Origin: Methylovulum sp. | GTDB lineage: Bacteria; Pseudomonadota; Gammaproteobacteria; Methylococcales; Methylomonadaceae | Length of the DNA: 50,551 nt | NCBI GenBank assembly: GCA_028712695.1 | Contig: JAQTQZ010000023.1 | Location: forward strand, 1-50,551 | Direction of reading: 5' to 3' | Part shown: one piece after another, positions 48,235-50,551 of the stretch | Layout: each line of letters starts with the position of its first letter | How positions within the stretch are numbered: position 1 is the first letter of the stretch | The notes under the pieces: model-generated | The model's input: the letters and a program-made list of their open reading frames with translations, nothing else | Databases searched by the model: none | Told to the model about the DNA's origin: nothing | Made by a program: the position numbers and the translations under genes

Positions 48235-48260
48235 TAGCACTCATTACTAGCGAGTGCTAA
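48234..48260. promoter_or_regulatory. CIRCE operator (HrcA binding site)
   Basis: Textbook CIRCE: TTAGCACTC (48234-48242), 9-base spacer, GAGTGCTAA (48252-48260), both arms perfect. HrcA repressor binds this site and is released on heat shock; hrcA itself is not in the window. Confidence 0.97.
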
Positions 48261-48300
48261 TAATTTTTCAACCCTTTAATTTTAATGTTAGGAGATATAG

Positions 48301-48588
48301 ATGAATATACGTCCGTTACACGACAGAGTGATTGTCAAACGCGTTGAAGAAGAAACCACAACACCCGGCGGCATCGTATTGCCAGGTTCTGCTGCTGAAA
48401 AACCTAGCCAAGGTGTGATCTTGGCGGTAGGTGCAGGCAAAGCACTGGATAACGGTTCTGTCCGCGCGTTAGAAGTTAAAGTCGGCGATAAAGTATTGTT
48501 CGGCAAATACTCAGGTAACGAAGTTAAAGTTGACGGTGAAGACCTCATCGTTATGCGTGAAGAAGACATCATGGGTATCTTGGGTTAA
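48301..48588 (+). CDS. groES: Co-chaperonin GroES
   Basis: Heptameric lid of the GroEL chaperonin, 95 residues. [36 protein letters not shown] (mobile loop region), [12 protein letters not shown] and the C-terminal IMGILG are typical. AGGAGAT precedes the ATG. Controlled by the CIRCE site upstream; groEL follows after 69 bases. Confidence 0.98.
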   Translation: MNIRPLHDRVIVKRVEEETTTPGGIVLPGSAAEKPSQGVILAVGAGKALDNGSVRALEVKVGDKVLFGKYSGNEVKVDGEDLIVMREEDIMGILG

Positions 48589-48624
48589 TCCAAATACGCT
48601 TTACCAAATCGCTTATTCATATAA

Positions 48625-50307
<1,683 letters not shown>

Positions 50308-50320
50308 TTTAATCACTGCT

Positions 50321-50346
50321 TTACGGGGGTTCCCAATACCCCGTAA
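50321..50346 (+). terminator. Hairpin 1 after groEL
   Basis: TTACGGGG (50321-50328) pairs exactly with CCCCGTAA (50339-50346), 10-base loop, no T run. It may stabilise the mRNA end. Confidence 0.6.
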
Positions 50347-50365
50347 GCATGTTGCCGCTTAAAAC

Positions 50366-50404
50366 AAAGCCCCAGTTTGTTTTTCAACAACTGGGGCTTT
50401 TTTA
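50366..50404 (+). terminator. Rho-independent terminator of groESL
   Basis: AAAGCCCCAGTT (50366-50377) pairs with AACTGGGGCTTT (50389-50400), followed by a T run. Very strong. Confidence 0.95.
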
Positions 50405-50457
50405 TGTGGGTATAAGTAACTGTTTTAGGACTTTCGCTGTTCTGAAAGGATTAGTGT

Positions 50458-50551
50458 ATGTTATGCCTCATGATAACTAAGCAAAGATATATAGAATACT
50501 TGATCAGCACACCGATCAATTACACTTGCTACAACCTGTCCGAACATTTGG
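50458..50551 (+). CDS. Start of a probable transposase gene (runs off the right edge)
   Basis: About 31 codons are visible from the ATG at 50458 (GAAAGGA at 50444-50450 as ribosome site); an internal ATG at 50470 is a possible start. The N-terminus, with ITKQRYIEYLISTP and NYTCYNLSEHL, recalls DDE transposases of IS elements common in methanotrophs and other gammaproteobacteria (from memory, unchecked). No terminal inverted repeat could be defined. Confidence 0.55.
   Translation, partial: MLCLMITKQRYIEYLISTPINYTCYNLSEHL

Overview
The window is a chromosomal segment of a gammaproteobacterium, most likely an aerobic type I methanotroph (order Methylococcales). The evidence is a combination of C1-metabolism genes: pqqD and pqqE for the methanol dehydrogenase cofactor PQQ, a beta-RFAP synthase gene for tetrahydromethanopterin (H4MPT), and a block of serine-cycle genes (malyl-CoA lyase, both malate thiokinase subunits, serine-glyoxylate aminotransferase, a hydroxypyruvate/glyoxylate reductase). 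The housekeeping genes (groESL, rpsB-tsf-pyrH-frr-uppS-cdsA-dxr-rseP, ligA, dsbC, mtaB) are gammaproteobacterial in content and order. Genus and species cannot be fixed from the sequence alone.

Layout, left to right. 1-374: truncated start of an mltB-like lipoprotein gene on the minus strand. 607-4073: ilvI-ilvH-ilvC for branched-chain amino acids, closed by a strong terminator. 4335-6337: PhoP/PhoQ-like two-component pair. 6338-7070: gene-free stretch with two MITE-like inverted-repeat elements and a third hairpin. 7071-8512: pqqDE with a terminator. 8580-11217: predicted nucleotidyltransferase, HAD phosphatase and beta-RFAP synthase, a probable H4MPT operon. 11605-17713: mostly minus-strand accessory genes: ferredoxin, secreted TPR protein, CYTH phosphatase, a large zeta-kinase protein with a degenerate Fic-like motif, SASA-type esterase, mtaB. 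17868-22007: hemerythrin, PrsK-type histidine kinase, OmpA-family porin. 22172-24610: HAD-IIA phosphatase, dhaK and, on the opposite strand, dhaL. 24651-32821: minus-strand dsbC followed by the rseP-to-rpsB housekeeping cluster. 33209-36396: ligA and an Old Yellow Enzyme. 36459-42117: serine-cycle genes arranged as two divergent units. 42152-47364: small secreted or hypothetical proteins, a GT61 glycosyltransferase, a 50-residue membrane microprotein with its own promoter, operator-like palindrome and terminator, a LysR regulator and another small membrane protein. 47417-50307: moeB/thiF-like gene and CIRCE-controlled groES-groEL. 50458-50551: start of a probable transposase.

How it fits together: PQQ serves methanol oxidation, H4MPT carries formaldehyde oxidation, and Sga/Hpr/Mtk/Mcl convert glyoxylate plus serine to malyl-CoA and back to glyoxylate plus acetyl-CoA. 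No phosphoenolpyruvate carboxylase is present in the window. The best candidates for undescribed biology are the microprotein unit at 45424-45817, the zeta/Fic-like fusion at 13359-15530, and the nucleotidyltransferase/HAD pair joined to beta-RFAP synthase at 8580-11217.
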